Both the position numbers and the translations under genes were made by a program. Below are positions 11,406 through 21,866 of a stretch of 64,000 nucleotides of DNA, one piece after another (the stretch's first letter is position 1; every line of letters begins with the position of its first letter). The notes under the pieces were generated by a model. It did not search any database. It was not told the origin of the DNA and saw nothing but the letters and a program-made list of their open reading frames with translations. Where the stretch lies: positions 37,635,228 to 37,699,227 of the forward strand of contig OZ038378.1 of NCBI GenBank assembly GCA_964036045.1. The letters are read 5' to 3'. This DNA comes from Eutreptiella sp. 'Long Island Sound 2002' (taxonomy: Eukaryota; Euglenozoa; Euglenophyceae; Eutreptiales; Eutreptiaceae).

Positions 11406-11495
11406 AAAAAAAAATCCCAGCGCCGTGCCTCTGGGTCTCGAACCCACGATCTATGGCGCGGGAGTCACGCGCGTTTCCGGTATGCTATTGCCCGA
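11406..11495 (-). ncRNA. tRNA-like SINE unit with Pol III A and B boxes
   Basis: On the minus strand a perfect B box (GGTTCGAGACC, 11434-11444) lies 32 bases after an A-box-like TAGCATACCGG (11477-11487), the spacing of a tRNA-type internal promoter. A run of nine T (11406-11414) about 20 bases after the B box would stop Pol III. The acceptor stem does not pair and the anticodon arm is irregular, so this is a tRNA-derived repeat rather than a working tRNA gene. Confidence 0.6.
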
Positions 11496-11594
11496 TGTGG
11501 TTGTGTACGTGCACTCTGAAACCACCAGGAGTGCCTGTCAGCATGCGTTTCTTGGCCGCCCCCCCGGTTCTCTGCGGCCCACGACTCACATCGA

Positions 11595-11680
11595 CCGCGT
11601 GATAGGTCGATCGCGGCGCCGTGCCGTCCGCCTCCACCACCAAAAGACCTGTGGCGCTAGTGTCACGGGTGTTTCTGGTT
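11595..11680 (-). repeat. Diverged second tRNA-like unit
   Basis: Aligned with the unit at 11406-11495, the minus strand shares the A-box side (AGCAAACCAGAAAC, CGTGAC) and the tail GGCACGGCGC, but the B box is replaced by unrelated sequence. The two units lie in the same direction, about 165 bp apart, as in a dimeric SINE. Confidence 0.4.
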
Positions 11681-11879
11681 TGCTCCTCCCCCACACTCTG
11701 ACTCTCTCTGTGCTGCTCTCCTACACACCAGACTGAGCACACTTGTTATCTTGTGGATTGCGCCCAAGCGAAGCGCAGTTTGGCAAGGTTGGGCAAGCTC
11801 AGTTCCCTCACTCAGCAGTTGTGCAAAAATATATCCTACCAAACGATACCCGAGTATTCAACAATCACAAGACCTATAC

Positions 11880-11965
11880 AAGACATGTCGGGCCGCCCCA
11901 TCTCAGGCCGCCCCGGGTCTCAAACCACCGCCCCCCAGGCCATGGGTGCAGCACACTACGGATAA
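11880..11965 (-). repeat. Possible third tRNA-like unit
   Basis: A B-box-like GGTTTGAGACCC in a similar flanking context occurs on the minus strand. The rest is too diverged for a firm call. Confidence 0.3.
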
Positions 11966-12185
11966 GCTATGACGACTGTGACCGTCTCTGCCCCCCCCCC
12001 CCCCCCGCAAAGTGCAATTGTCGCCAGTTCATACAATGGATTCGGGATGGTCGGTGCATCCCACCCACAGTCGGGTTAGAACCCTCCCCTGGGGGGCGGA
12101 CGTGCCGTGCACCCCAACTATGCTACGAGGACAATGGGGGATAGGGGTGTGCCGTGTCATGCAGCGCCCTTGCGCCGCTTGGGAC

Positions 12186-12932
12186 TCAGAACCAAAAACC
12201 GCGACAAAAAAGCCTCATACACATCAACTGGGAAGTCTTATCAACTGGGAAGTCGCCCCCCGAGTCGGTCGTGCAGCTTTCCCCACTCCCCGACACAGCG
12301 TGCAGAGAGTGGTCGCTGGCCTCCTCCCCATCTGACACAGTCAAGACTGACAGTTCTCTGGTCAGATCTGCCTCAACCTCTAAAAAGACCCAGGAATTCT
12401 CTGCTGGCACTGGTGTGTGCCCCTTCTCCCCTCTGTGCACCCGCACTCTCTTCACACTAGGCCCAAAGTTGTGGGGTGGCTGCAACCTCCCATTCTCCGC
12501 CTCCCGATCGGCTCCATCATTACCCTCCAGCCCAACGTGTGAGGGCACCCAGAAAAAGGTGGCGTTCTACTGATGTGATCGGAGGAGGTCCAATACAAGC
12601 ATCCGCAGATCTACATGTTTGATTTTCCACCCTGCCCTCTCCCACCTCAACAACCGCTCTGTGAGTCCCAAAAAGACCTACTCACTATCCATGACAATCG
12701 CCACACGTCCCCCCTGGGGTAGGGTTTGCAACATATGGAGCACCGCCCTTAACTCACCGCAATTGTTGGACTGTAATTCACACTGCGGCACTGGCGCCGA
12801 ATAGTAGCGGAAATACCCCTCCCCATAGAAAACACCGAACCCTGCTTGGTCCCACACCCGGACTCGCTTGGACGAGCCATCTTTGAAGGCAATGGCCACT
12901 CCGTCCCCTTGCAGCCGCTGGAGCCGCTCCAT
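12186..12932 (-). pseudogene. RNase H domain of a retroelement, two nonsense codons
   Basis: One minus-strand frame gives a clear RNase H fold. It contains GDGVAIAFKDGSS with the first catalytic Asp, AGFGVFYGEG, NNCGELRAVLHML with the catalytic Glu, VAIVMDSE with the catalytic Asp, and WVPSHVGLEGNDGADREA with the His and the final Asp. TAG codons interrupt it right after MDSE (12678-12680) and after LLRSHQ, so it cannot be translated whole. The C-terminal tail is acidic and Ser-rich. The lead-in to the domain resembles that of the RNase H at 9.5 kb (LQRL then GVAIA), suggesting one retroelement family with two dead copies here. Confidence 0.7.
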
Positions 12933-12968
12933 GGTTGTCGCTACATGTGCCGCGTACTTCGCTTGTTT

Positions 12969-14115
12969 TCACTCGTGACGTGTCTGTGGTGGTAAGGACA
13001 CTACAGGCCTCGGCCCCTTTGGGTTGTGCCACCAATTACCTAAAATCCTATGCTCCATCCATTTGTTTAAAGAGTGCAACGGCTTAACATCAAATCGCGG
13101 CACCGTGGGACTCGGGTGCGAGAGCCACAACTCCAACTTGGCAATCCAAGCCGCCACCAAATCAAACTGTGTAACCGGCTGCTGTTAGAAGGCATACCGA
13201 CGGCACGGCAACCAAAAGGTCGATAGACCTGAGAGGGATATCAAGCACTAAGTGGTCGTCAATAAAAGGTGTGGGGACGTACGCCACAGACTCACAACCG
13301 GCACCAGTGATCCACTCGCATCTGACCCCTTGCCATATGTACGCTCCACCGCGGAGTGCACAAAGACGCTGTGTAAGCAGCCCATACAGAAGTGGTCGTG
13401 GTCTCTCAAACGGGCAGGCATCCAAGCGGGTAAGGGGCTGCATCCGTGCCGCATTGTAGCTTCTTCCACAGGAGTCTGTGCACAAACTCTCAATCCCATC
13501 TCGGGATACTCAGTTTGCGAAAAGCCCCCCACACTGGTTGTGACTGTACTGTCCGTAACCCTCAATCCCTTGCAACAGCTCTGAGCATGTGCTGCTTAGC
13601 CCAGGCACGGGCCAATGATCCCATGTTGCACGAGGCCCCCGTGGCCCACACCTCTGTCCCCGCATAGAAGCGCAGCAGTCAGTCAACACCGCCGGCATAT
13701 GCAGTTCGGAATGTCGGCGTCAGCGGGCTCAAGTCACCCGTTGAAATAATACCATAGCATACCAAACGGCCTCGGGTGCAGGTGCCGCCCTGCAGGTGCC
13801 ACGTGCATGCATTGGTGGCCCCGCGGGTATTGTGAAAGAGCACGTTATGCCACACCCCCATCTCCTGAATCCGGTTCTTGGGGGGGGGGGGGGGCACTTG
13901 CCTTCCCCAAAAGGGGTGGCATCCCCACAAATGACAATACGAAACTTTGGAGGTACACGGCCTTGGGGTTGTGCCTTGTAGTGCAACTTCACACGTTGCC
14001 CCAGCGGAGGTTCAAGAGGGCCCCGCAACGAGCCCGACCCCCACTGGGCTTGAACCCCACTGGTTTCGACCGGTAGGGGTTGAGGGCTTGGCGTACCCGT
14101 CGTAGGGTGGACCAC
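12969..14115 (-). pseudogene. Upstream part of the same retroelement, heavily decayed
   Basis: Protein-like stretches on the minus strand change frame repeatedly: WIAKLELWLSHPSPTVPRF near 13,140; YAGTEVWATGASCNMG near 13,660; LSPLTPTFRTAYAGG near 13,700; and WHNVLFHNTRGATNACTWHL near 13,840. They lie in the order expected ahead of the RNase H domain, but I find no RT motifs. A long G run at about 13,878-13,892 sits at one frame change. Confidence 0.35.
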
Positions 14116-14171
14116 CTACATGTCCTCGGGAGTTTGTGCAAATTGCGAACAGAAATTTTCATCCTTCGGAA

Positions 14172-14429
14172 CTAGCCCACCAACGAAACAGCCTCCTCCT
14201 CACTCTCATCGCAGTCCTCAAACTGCCCGTATAGCCGCAGGGTGTGGTGCGCCTTGTTGTGGGTGATGATCCGGGTGGGTTCCCGCAAAATCGCCGTAGC
14301 GGCTTTCTGTTGCATACGCGAGCGCTCATGGCGCCATCGGTTAGACAAAGTCCGACTAGGTGCCAAGTGGAGCTTGGCGACACTAGAGCGCAGGGTGTCA
14401 AGAATCTGGGACACGTTGCTAGAGGCCAT
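14172..14429 (-). CDS. Small basic/acidic ORF, possible ORF1 of the retroelement
   Basis: An intact 85-codon frame starts MASSNVSQILDTLRSS, has a basic helical middle (NRWRHERSRMQQKAATAIL) and ends in an acidic patch (DCDESEEEA). It lies at the 5' side of the retroelement remnants, where a small nucleic-acid-binding ORF1 would be expected. No motif proves this. Confidence 0.35.
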   Translation of the reverse strand: MASSNVSQILDTLRSSVAKLHLAPSRTLSNRWRHERSRMQQKAATAILREPTRIITHNKAHHTLRLYGQFEDCDESEEEAVSLVG

Positions 14430-14599
14430 TTCCTGTCAACAAACAATGCAACGCAATGCAGCCATCCACCACACCCAAAGCCATGCTCACAAACCAGGTT
14501 CAAGATAGGGCACGAAGACAAGGTTCGTAACAGGGAGCTATCCCATGACAGGTTAGCAAGACACGTCCAACGACACGGGGTCTGTCGCCGGACAACCAC

Positions 14600-15140
14600 C
14601 CTACCTCACTACCTGTTTTGGTAACTTGTCTTGAGACAAACCCCCTGTCGTGTACCCTGCCTCGGTATCTTGACGTGCCATCTCATTACTTGCCCCCCGT
14701 CCTTCGTTATCGGTTGTTGTAGCACAGCCAAACCTTCGCCCCCCCCCCCCCCCCCAACCGCCCTGCATTACTGTGGCAGACACCCCTCCTCCGTTCCATT
14801 GCATGGTGCATCCATTGTGGCATTATAATCCCGTTCCTCATTTGCAGATAGCAACTCACGACAAAGGTACAGTTCATATTGCTTCTGTGGTCTTTGAAAA
14901 AAATGAGCACCATGGCACAACGAATTTTCCCATGAACTGGCCATCAAGCTACGTCCGCGACAAAAGGAAATCAATGAATATCAAGCCCACACAATGGTGC
15001 CAAGTCATGTTGACCAAGTGATACAAATTAAAAGCGGGTCCACACATTGAAAGTGGCGCACACTTGGTGCGACTCATTTATACTTGGACCTGTGCATTGG
15101 CAGCCCCCCCCCCCTTCGGTTCAAGGAGAGGGTTGGTGCA
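14600..15140. other. Spacer with long C run, no gene recognised
   Basis: A run of about 17 C near 14,740 is the only distinctive element. No ORF with recognisable content is present. Confidence 0.4.
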
Positions 15141-15144
15141 CTCC

Positions 15145-15840
15145 CTATATTGTAAAGAGCCTGCTAGGACGCCCCAAAAGGAGGTGAAGGCAAGGAAATC
15201 CTGGGGGAAAGGGGACGGTGCCAATGATAAAAATACCCAAAAGGGACAACCTTGCGTCAGAGTGGATTGGCCTTATTGGGACTGTGATTGGGACTAGGCC
15301 GAACTGCTCTTCGCTGCCGTGGACTAGTAAAGCTCCCGCCACTGTGTTGTTATCTCCTCCTGTGCCTCGAGTTGCGTTTTCAGGCTGTCACCCTAGCTCT
15401 GTCCCTAGGCCAGCCGGCCTTCGAGCTCCACCCGCGGCGCCTTCTCTTGGTTGACTTGCACCTTGAGGTCCGAAACCTCCACCCCAGCTCTGCTCCAGCG
15501 CTTCCTACAAAGGGACAGTGGCCTCTGCTTGGCGCGCTCCCAAAAACTGCCTCCTTCAAGGCACTTCGTACTTCTTCTTGAGCGCATGGACCTCCGTGGC
15601 GCGTGTCTCCTTCAGCGCCTTGATCTCCGTGGACGCAGCCCCCTTCGAGGAGCGTGGTGATTGCTCTGCCCTTGCGTCGCTCCTCGCCGACGACACCAGC
15701 TCCTCCAAGAGGCCTCTGGTGGTTTTCCGAGCTTCCGGGCGGTGTACGTCTCATTCCGAATCACCTGTGTCTTGGGCCTCGGACTTCCCCGACTTGACTT
15801 GCACCGCCTCTCGTTCCCATGCCCAGAAGTCATTATCCAA
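15145..15840 (-). pseudogene. Coiled-coil coding remnant split by the E1 insertion
   Basis: The minus-strand frame entering from the E1 target site reads SLDNDFWAWEREAVQVKSGK and continues through a few stops into heptad-like, charged helical text (ARSDARAEQ, STEIKALKETRATEVHALKK). In the 5-base target duplication this frame stays open into the sequence on the far side of E1 (ADHVRM at 22,380), so one coding region was probably cut in two by the transposon. Function unknown. Confidence 0.4.
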
Positions 15841-15845
15841 AGACA
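15841..15845. repeat. E1 target site duplication, left (AGACA)
   Basis: AGACA immediately precedes the left inverted repeat and recurs immediately after the right one. Confidence 0.8.
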
Positions 15846-15864
15846 CTTAGGCGTCACAAGTTGC
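15846..15864. repeat. E1 terminal inverted repeat, left
   Basis: A 19-base perfect match to the reverse complement of 22353-22371. Confidence 0.88.
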
Positions 15865-16269
15865 CCACCCCCCACCTGGCGCCATGGCCCACGGAAGTCC
15901 ATGTTGTAATGAGGGGAAAAGTATGTGGAAAGGGGTGTTTTTTTTTGGGTATCCAAACCCCCCTGGTGGCAACATGCAAAAACAAGGTGTGTATTTCAAA
16001 TATATGCCATTATTTGCATTTGTGGAAACACACAGATTTTCAAAATAAAGACATTCAATCACCAAAATATAGTGTTGTTTTACATTTAGACCACTGCATT
16101 CCAGTGTGGGGGGGGTGGGGGGGCTGCCTATTTTTCTCTCCCCTTTGTTCGAGCTTGATCACAGAACCCCCCTATACACCACAGATGAGGGAACCCCAAA
16201 CATACCTTTCATTGAAGCACACAGAAAACTATCCCAAAGCATGTACTTGTATTTCCTATTTTAACCAAC

Positions 16270-16593
16270 CTGGCCGAAATTTCGGCCAGCTCTTCGAAAA
16301 ATGTCCAAACACATGGTCCTATTTGACAGACAGGCCTAAGCTGGCCGAAATTTCGGCCAAGTCCATCGAAACTCCGAATATGATCACTGAAATGGGTACC
16401 TAAGACAGTAGACATGAGCAAGGAACACAGGAGCAGTGACATTTGAACAGGGTGTGCAACATAATATACTCAATTACAAGCAAATACTTGCCACCTGACG
16501 AATCAAAGCAGACTTTTGCAGTGCCTAAGGGGAAACACAATAATAAAAGGCTGAAGAGGCTGAGGACTGCATGCTGGCCGAAATTTCGGCCAG
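16270..16593. repeat. E1 palindromes downstream of gene B
   Basis: CTGGCCGAAATTTCGGCCAG lies at 16270-16289 (perfect, 20 bp), an 18-bp perfect version at 16342-16359, and the full 20 bp again at 16574-16593. The first two are 72 bp apart. Each could form a hairpin in RNA or a cruciform in DNA. Confidence 0.9.
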
Positions 16594-16632
16594 ACTTCAT
16601 ACTGACAGGCAATATGAGCAGCAGGACTGGCG

Positions 16633-19215
16633 TTAGCGCTTGCGCTGACCAGATGCACGGGGCTTCTTAGCACCTGTGTTAGCAGGAGGCTTGGCAGGGG
16701 CTGCAGCACCAGGCTTGGCAGTGGCAGAGTTCTGTGACTGTGTGGTTCCACCCTGGGATGGTGAAAAATGATTCACAAAAGTATTCATACCTTTGCCAGT
16801 AGGGGCAATAGTGCCTAGGGAGGAAGCTGGGGTGGCCTGAGCGCACTGCGTGCCACTGGGTGAGGGGACAGGGGCAGTTTTGGGTTTCCTCTTTGGAGTG
16901 TGTGTCTCTGGTTGCGACTCTGCCTCCCCATCTTGCTCCTCAGGATCCTCATCTACATACCTAACCCCAGAACAATCCACAGGAAAACCTGCCCCCAAGT
17001 CGTGGTACACATCCTCCCATGACTTGGGGGGGCACGTGTCGGCGTTGGTGATAGCTGCTCTGATGGACTGAACAAACTCATCAGGCACAACAATCTCCTC
17101 ACCCAAAAGGGCACACACAACATTACAGTCCTTGGAAAACCTGGTAGACATCATGCTTGCAAAATACACAGACAGAGTCCCCAGCAAAAACCAGTTGCCT
17201 GCCTGTTCTGGGACCGGAACCAGGCTAAAAAGAAATGAGAATATCTCAACACGCATCACAGACGACATGGGTCCTTCAGTAAAAGCCACGTAACGGGGCA
17301 GCCTGTTATCAAAGGCAGTGGCAGAACAAATGGAAACCACATGGGACGTAGAAGTGTACAGCGGGGTCTTGCTTGACAAATTGTAAATTGCAACATCACA
17401 CTGATACATATCCTCAGCCACAGTGGCCTTCAAAGCAGCCACAGTGGCTTTCACATCAGCAGACTCACCCGCAATGAACACAGGCACACCGGACAAAAGC
17501 AGCTGCGCAACCAAGTTATGCAAACTAGCTGTATAGAGGCGGGGCACCTCAATGACACAAGCAGCAAAGGGCAGTGAACTAATGATACTGGGAACAGAGA
17601 CTCCACAACGCATTGCCATCAGTTCCACATGGCGTGACTCTGCAATGAGTTTGCCTGTGCTTGACTCAACCAGGGACTCCCTAGCACACTGGATACTGAC
17701 CAGACCAGTATCAGATTTTTTACAAACAGGCTTAGCAACAGGCTTCTGCAACAATCCCCGCAACCCCTCATATTTGGGTTCCTTCCAAAGAGGGGGCTTA
17801 ATTACTGCTGACCACGGGGGCCAGGGGTTTTCTTCAGTCCAGGTCCAACTGCCATAGGCTACCTTCAGGTGTGATGCAATAGCGCACTGCCTTTTGGCCA
17901 TCTCGATAGTACCAAGTGTAGCTGCAGACAGGTGGTGTCACAGGGTGGGCTCCTATTGTGCATTAATTGAACGACACACAAGCTGGCCGAAATTTCGGGC
18001 AAGTCGGTCGATTTATTCGAATACAAACCCCTGTTTGACCAAAAAATACCTCTGGTGTTGTTCACAAGCCCATTCGTAACCGCCTCGGGATGAAGAATGT
18101 GCCAGGACCACATCTGGGCCTTTTGAACATCTTTTATAATTTTTTTGAGACCAGGTAGGGTACTTTTTGTCCCATCCATGTAACTTACGATGTCGCGAAG
18201 TCGGTCAGGCGTGATGCCTTCCACTTCCTTGAACGTACCCAGTGCGGGATGTAGTCCACGCTTTTCCATGGCTGCCATGGCGTCTACTGAAGCAATACCC
18301 ACAAATTTCAGCAAACGCCCAACGCCACCCCACCGTTTGGCAACAGCACTCTGCACAGGAGAACATGTGGAACACAGACTCTGGCCGAAATTTCGGCCAC
18401 GTCGATCGACAAAACCGAATTAATAAACGAAACACACCACAGTGCCTTCCTCGGCAGTAACACCACACTCTTCAAGCATAACAGTAATGTGATGGTACAG
18501 GGTGTACTCATTGGCATCCTCATCCTCAAGCCTATCCAGGAGTAGGGACATTCGCTCCGATGTGGTGGATGCTGAGCCAGCAGTGGTCTGGATTTGATGT
18601 AAGCCTGCAAGCCGGCGCCTAGTCCGCCTAGTCCTGTTTGACTTCATAACCACCAAATACCAGGGTCCAATCCGGAGTCTCCATATTTTTCATCTCAAAT
18701 TCGGTCTTGTGTTTATGGTTAGCAGTGTAAACATGCTGACCCCCCAACAGAACCCAGCGCGTGGCTGTGCAACAGGAATATTCGTAACAGCAGGGTCGAA
18801 AAATCAGACGCGAAAACGATACTATCGAGAACAATACCACAACACACATACGAGTGACTTTATAAAAAAGAAGATCCTGGATGTAATCCACAGGCGGGGC
18901 TGCCTTCAGATCGTCGTAGCGGCGTTGCACGCGATCATCCGAAATCCTACGGACCTGCCCAAATTTTCGGTCGTGGTCGATAATAATCTGATCCCACCGA
19001 ACCTTTATTTTCGTCGTTGACGTAACCCAGTCGGATAACTTGATGGAGGATGATGAATTTTTCTTTGGTGCGGCCTTAGGCTTCTTTTGAAGTCCCTCTG
19101 TGCTCGCCTGGTCCTCTTGAGACTGGGATTGCACTTGAGATTGCCCATTGTCTGCTGCAGGCTCACCATTTGGCGAAACAGCCATGTCCTGTGATACCCC
19201 TCCAGGCTCAGTCAT
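16633..19215 (-). CDS. E1 gene B: four-exon protein of unknown function
   Basis: Exons 18852-19215, 18438-18764, 18050-18350 and 16633-17921, with introns 18765-18851, 18351-18437 and 17922-18049. All donors are GT (GTATGT, GTGTGT, GTATTT) and all acceptors are GCAG or ACAG. The splices join frames that align with E2 gene B (NNTR-ATLG here, ESR-ANLS there). Exon 1 has a charged, low-complexity N-terminus and a basic core (KVRWDQIIIDHDR). Exon 4 is the largest, with SIISSLPFAACVIEVPRLYT, HNLVAQLLLSGVPV and GFPVDCSGVRYV conserved in E2 and a basic tail ending RKR. Within exon 2, near 18,625, a stop (EVKQD then TAG) and a frame change separate two parts that are continuous in E2, so this copy may be broken. 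ATG at 19215 was chosen; 19185 is possible. No known domain is recognised; an accessory DNA-binding role is only a guess. Confidence 0.65.
17922..18049 (-). other. Intron 3 of E1 gene B, contains palindrome
   Basis: GTATTT donor, CTGTCTGCAG acceptor, phase 1. An imperfect copy of the palindrome lies at 17983-18002. Intron position and phase match the E2 intron 28829-29000. Confidence 0.7.
18351..18437 (-). other. Intron 2 of E1 gene B, contains palindrome
   Basis: GTGTGT donor and CTCCTGTGCAG acceptor. A perfect 18-bp TGGCCGAAATTTCGGCCA is at 18382-18399. The donor is conserved in E2 (GTGTGTTC near 29,375), where the palindrome has been lost. Confidence 0.7.
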
Positions 19216-19334
19216 AAAATAAAGGGCTGCAGGGCAACATTTCATGAAGGGGAGAGTTCCCAGATAGCAAATAACAAGCACGGATCAACCAAAAAAGGAC
19301 CAAAACGGACTGCCTGACAGGAAAATCGGATAAC

Positions 19335-19490
19335 CTGGCCGAAATTTCGGCCAGCACTGCTCTGCATGTCAAACCACTGTGTACAAATACCATTCTGAGA
19401 GGCTGGCCGAAATTTCGGCCAGAACCTTATGTCATTTGTGTTCTGGGGGTAGCCATATGACAAAACAACAAGTCTCGCCAAAATTTCGGC
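19335..19490. repeat. E1 palindromes between genes A and B
   Basis: CTGGCCGAAATTTCGGCCAG occurs at 19335-19354 and 19403-19422, with a degenerate copy at about 19472-19490. Spacing is 68 and 69 bp. Confidence 0.9.
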
Positions 19491-19585
19491 AAGAAAAACA
19501 TGAAACAGCAAATAGACACACCAAAATCACTGGCAATGCGTGGCAGAACCCATACCACAGTGACAAACACAGCTGCAAACAGAAA

Positions 19586-21795
19586 TCAGTCCCAGTCCTG
19601 GGTATCCACACCGATGTGTTCCGCCTCATCTAGGGCTTCAAAGGAGGCAACGCTGTCTGCATCACAATCAATATCCTGGTCACTATCACAAGAGTCGACA
19701 GCAATGGAATCATCAGGGGCGGGGGGGGGTTATGGGCGGGGGGGGGTCGGGGGGGGTACTGGGGGGCCTCTGGCTCGGGGCTTCGGGGGTGGCTTTGGGG
19801 GCAAGGCAATTCCACCAGGAGCAGCAGCAGCAGCAGCAGGCGGTGCACGGTTGGCAGCGCAAATAGAAGCATGTGCAGTACGCAACACCCCTTGCTCGGC
19901 AGCAGTGCGGGCAGGTGCATTTGTTCGTAAAAAATCCTCAACACCCTCAGGAACCCTGATACGCGCAACCAGATTTTGCGTTGCATGCAACAGAACCACT
20001 TTTAAACGGTCTGTGGTGATTCGTGTCCTAGACATGGTACCGGGGAACGTCAAATCTTCAACTGCATCCAGTCTTCTCACCTCAACTTTATAGTCCGGAA
20101 CGGGAACACAAATGGGCAGGCTCTGTGTATGGGCTGTAAAGATGAATTGTTTAAGATTGGCAGAGAACATTGCCACGGATCTCTTAGTCAGCACACCACG
20201 CAAAACTTTCTCTCCCGGTTGGACAAGGAAAGTTTCAGAAAGAAATCAGACGACTGTTGGACACTAGTACAGGCAGTGTTGCGGCGACAGTGGGCTGAGA
20301 ACCGACTCAGAAGTGCCTCACCCAGCTCCTCAAAGTGGATACACCCTAGGGAGGCGGAATGCCACTGACTCCAAAACAAAAGAGCAACAGCGGTGGTTTT
20401 CACATACTCCGTGGTTAACTGTTCCTCCGGCTTTAGGATGTTCAGCATGAGCAGTAGGGACATCTCAAGTGCCTGCTTAGCTACAATACCGGAACCTGCC
20501 CCCCGTCCCTCCCAGTTGCACTCACGAACCAAAGTCCCAATGCTGAAAGCAGCTGGACAGTATGTGTACAGCAAAGCCTTAAGGGCTAATAACATACGCA
20601 AACCCTTGCGCTGAATGGGTGTCAAGTCCCGCTGGCTATTGAGCAAGGAAGTGACGCGCTCATCTAGTCTGCCTCTATTGGACGATGTGGCTAGCATGAG
20701 TCCAAGCAACGTCTTCTCCATATGGATGACCTTGACCTTGCGAGGGAGGATAGACCCAACCTGAAGGGTGTTCGCCTGCTCCAAAAACTTAATGAACGGC
20801 AGGAACGCCCTGTAGATCAATTCAACGCAATACTTATAGCTATGCCATACTCCGTACACCAAAGGAAAACCCAACAGTAATTGTGGTACATTCCAGGGAA
20901 CATAAGCAGCACCATAACACAGCTTAAGTAGGGCAAAGTGTATTTTCATGTCCACAAGCAGCGGAACACAGTGTCTGGTGCGGTGTTCCACACATGACAA
21001 ATCAACCACGAGTAGCAAAAGCTCTTTGTGTGTGCCGGAGCGGAGCTCAGACAGGAAAAAGGGTCTCCAGTTGAGGGAACGGACATTTTTTCTGGCAATA
21101 TCCAAAGGAGCACGAGCCCAAACTCTCTGAATACCTTGGTTGGCAGCATCAATACGATCAAACATTGCTCTATGTGAGCGAAAGATGTCATCAACAACCT
21201 TTGGTACCCTGGCCTCAATTTCAGCCAGCTCTGGCAGACCCCGGTATGCAGGTAGGGCAGAAGTGTGCAAACCAGCAACAGCTGTACAGTTTAGGGTTAA
21301 GTCGGGTGAATGGGGATCAGCTCCCGACCTGTAACGCCTCAGGTTATCAAACCATATACAAACTTGCCTACGGTGCATGGTGTTCCACAAGTTGTGTGCT
21401 GCTGGTCCACCAAGATGGTGAATGGACTCCTGCTTAGTGTTACACTGACCAAGGACTCCTACCTTACGGCGTTGGCGGCGGGACATAATACCCCAGTTGT
21501 AACCAGACCCAGTGTTAGAGTATGGGAGGGCCATACGGCGCAGCAGGCAGTATAGAGCATGGAACTGTGACAAAAATGTCATGTACCATCGTGGGGGCTT
21601 CTTCTCAGTGGCGGCAGCCTTCAACTGTGTCACGCAGTGCCAGCTCCTGCGATTCTTTCGCAACAAGAGGCAGAATTGCAAAGGCTTTTGCAGAGTCCCA
21701 CCACGTAATGCATTTCGCAACAGCCTTCTGGCTGTAGTAGCAAAAGCACCAGTAACTGCACCATGTACAACATTGACAGTAATAGCAGAAGACAT
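19586..21795 (-). pseudogene. E1 gene A: candidate recombinase/transposase, near-intact with small lesions
   Basis: ATG at 21795 (MSSAITVNV) is conserved in E3. The frame runs 535 codons. By comparison with E3 and E2, one base is missing near 20,225, after which the frame continues (EKVLRGVLTKR) through VKVVLLHATQNL and VPEGVEDFL, an Ala/Pro-rich stretch with a TAA at 19730-19732, and an acidic tail (SCDSDQDIDCDADS) ending DTQDWD at 19586. Blocks conserved in E1-E3 are WFDNLRRYRSGADPHSPD (about residues 145-165), VPLLVDMKIHFALLKLCYG, VWHSYKYCVELIYRAFLPF and HMEKTLLGLML. Their invariant Asp and Glu residues could form a DDE-type site, but I cannot assign a family. The acidic tail is also present in E2 and copy 5, so it is probably coding. 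Confidence 0.65.
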
Positions 21796-21866
21796 TAATG
21801 CTGAGACAAGAAAACAGTTATGTAGGAGTGTATGGTGTAATACTCATGAACAACGACAATTGCAAG

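Noticed and set aside
11421-11495. Functional tRNA gene
   Set aside because: A and B boxes are good, but the acceptor stem does not pair and the anticodon loop lacks the conserved U33, so a SINE is more likely.
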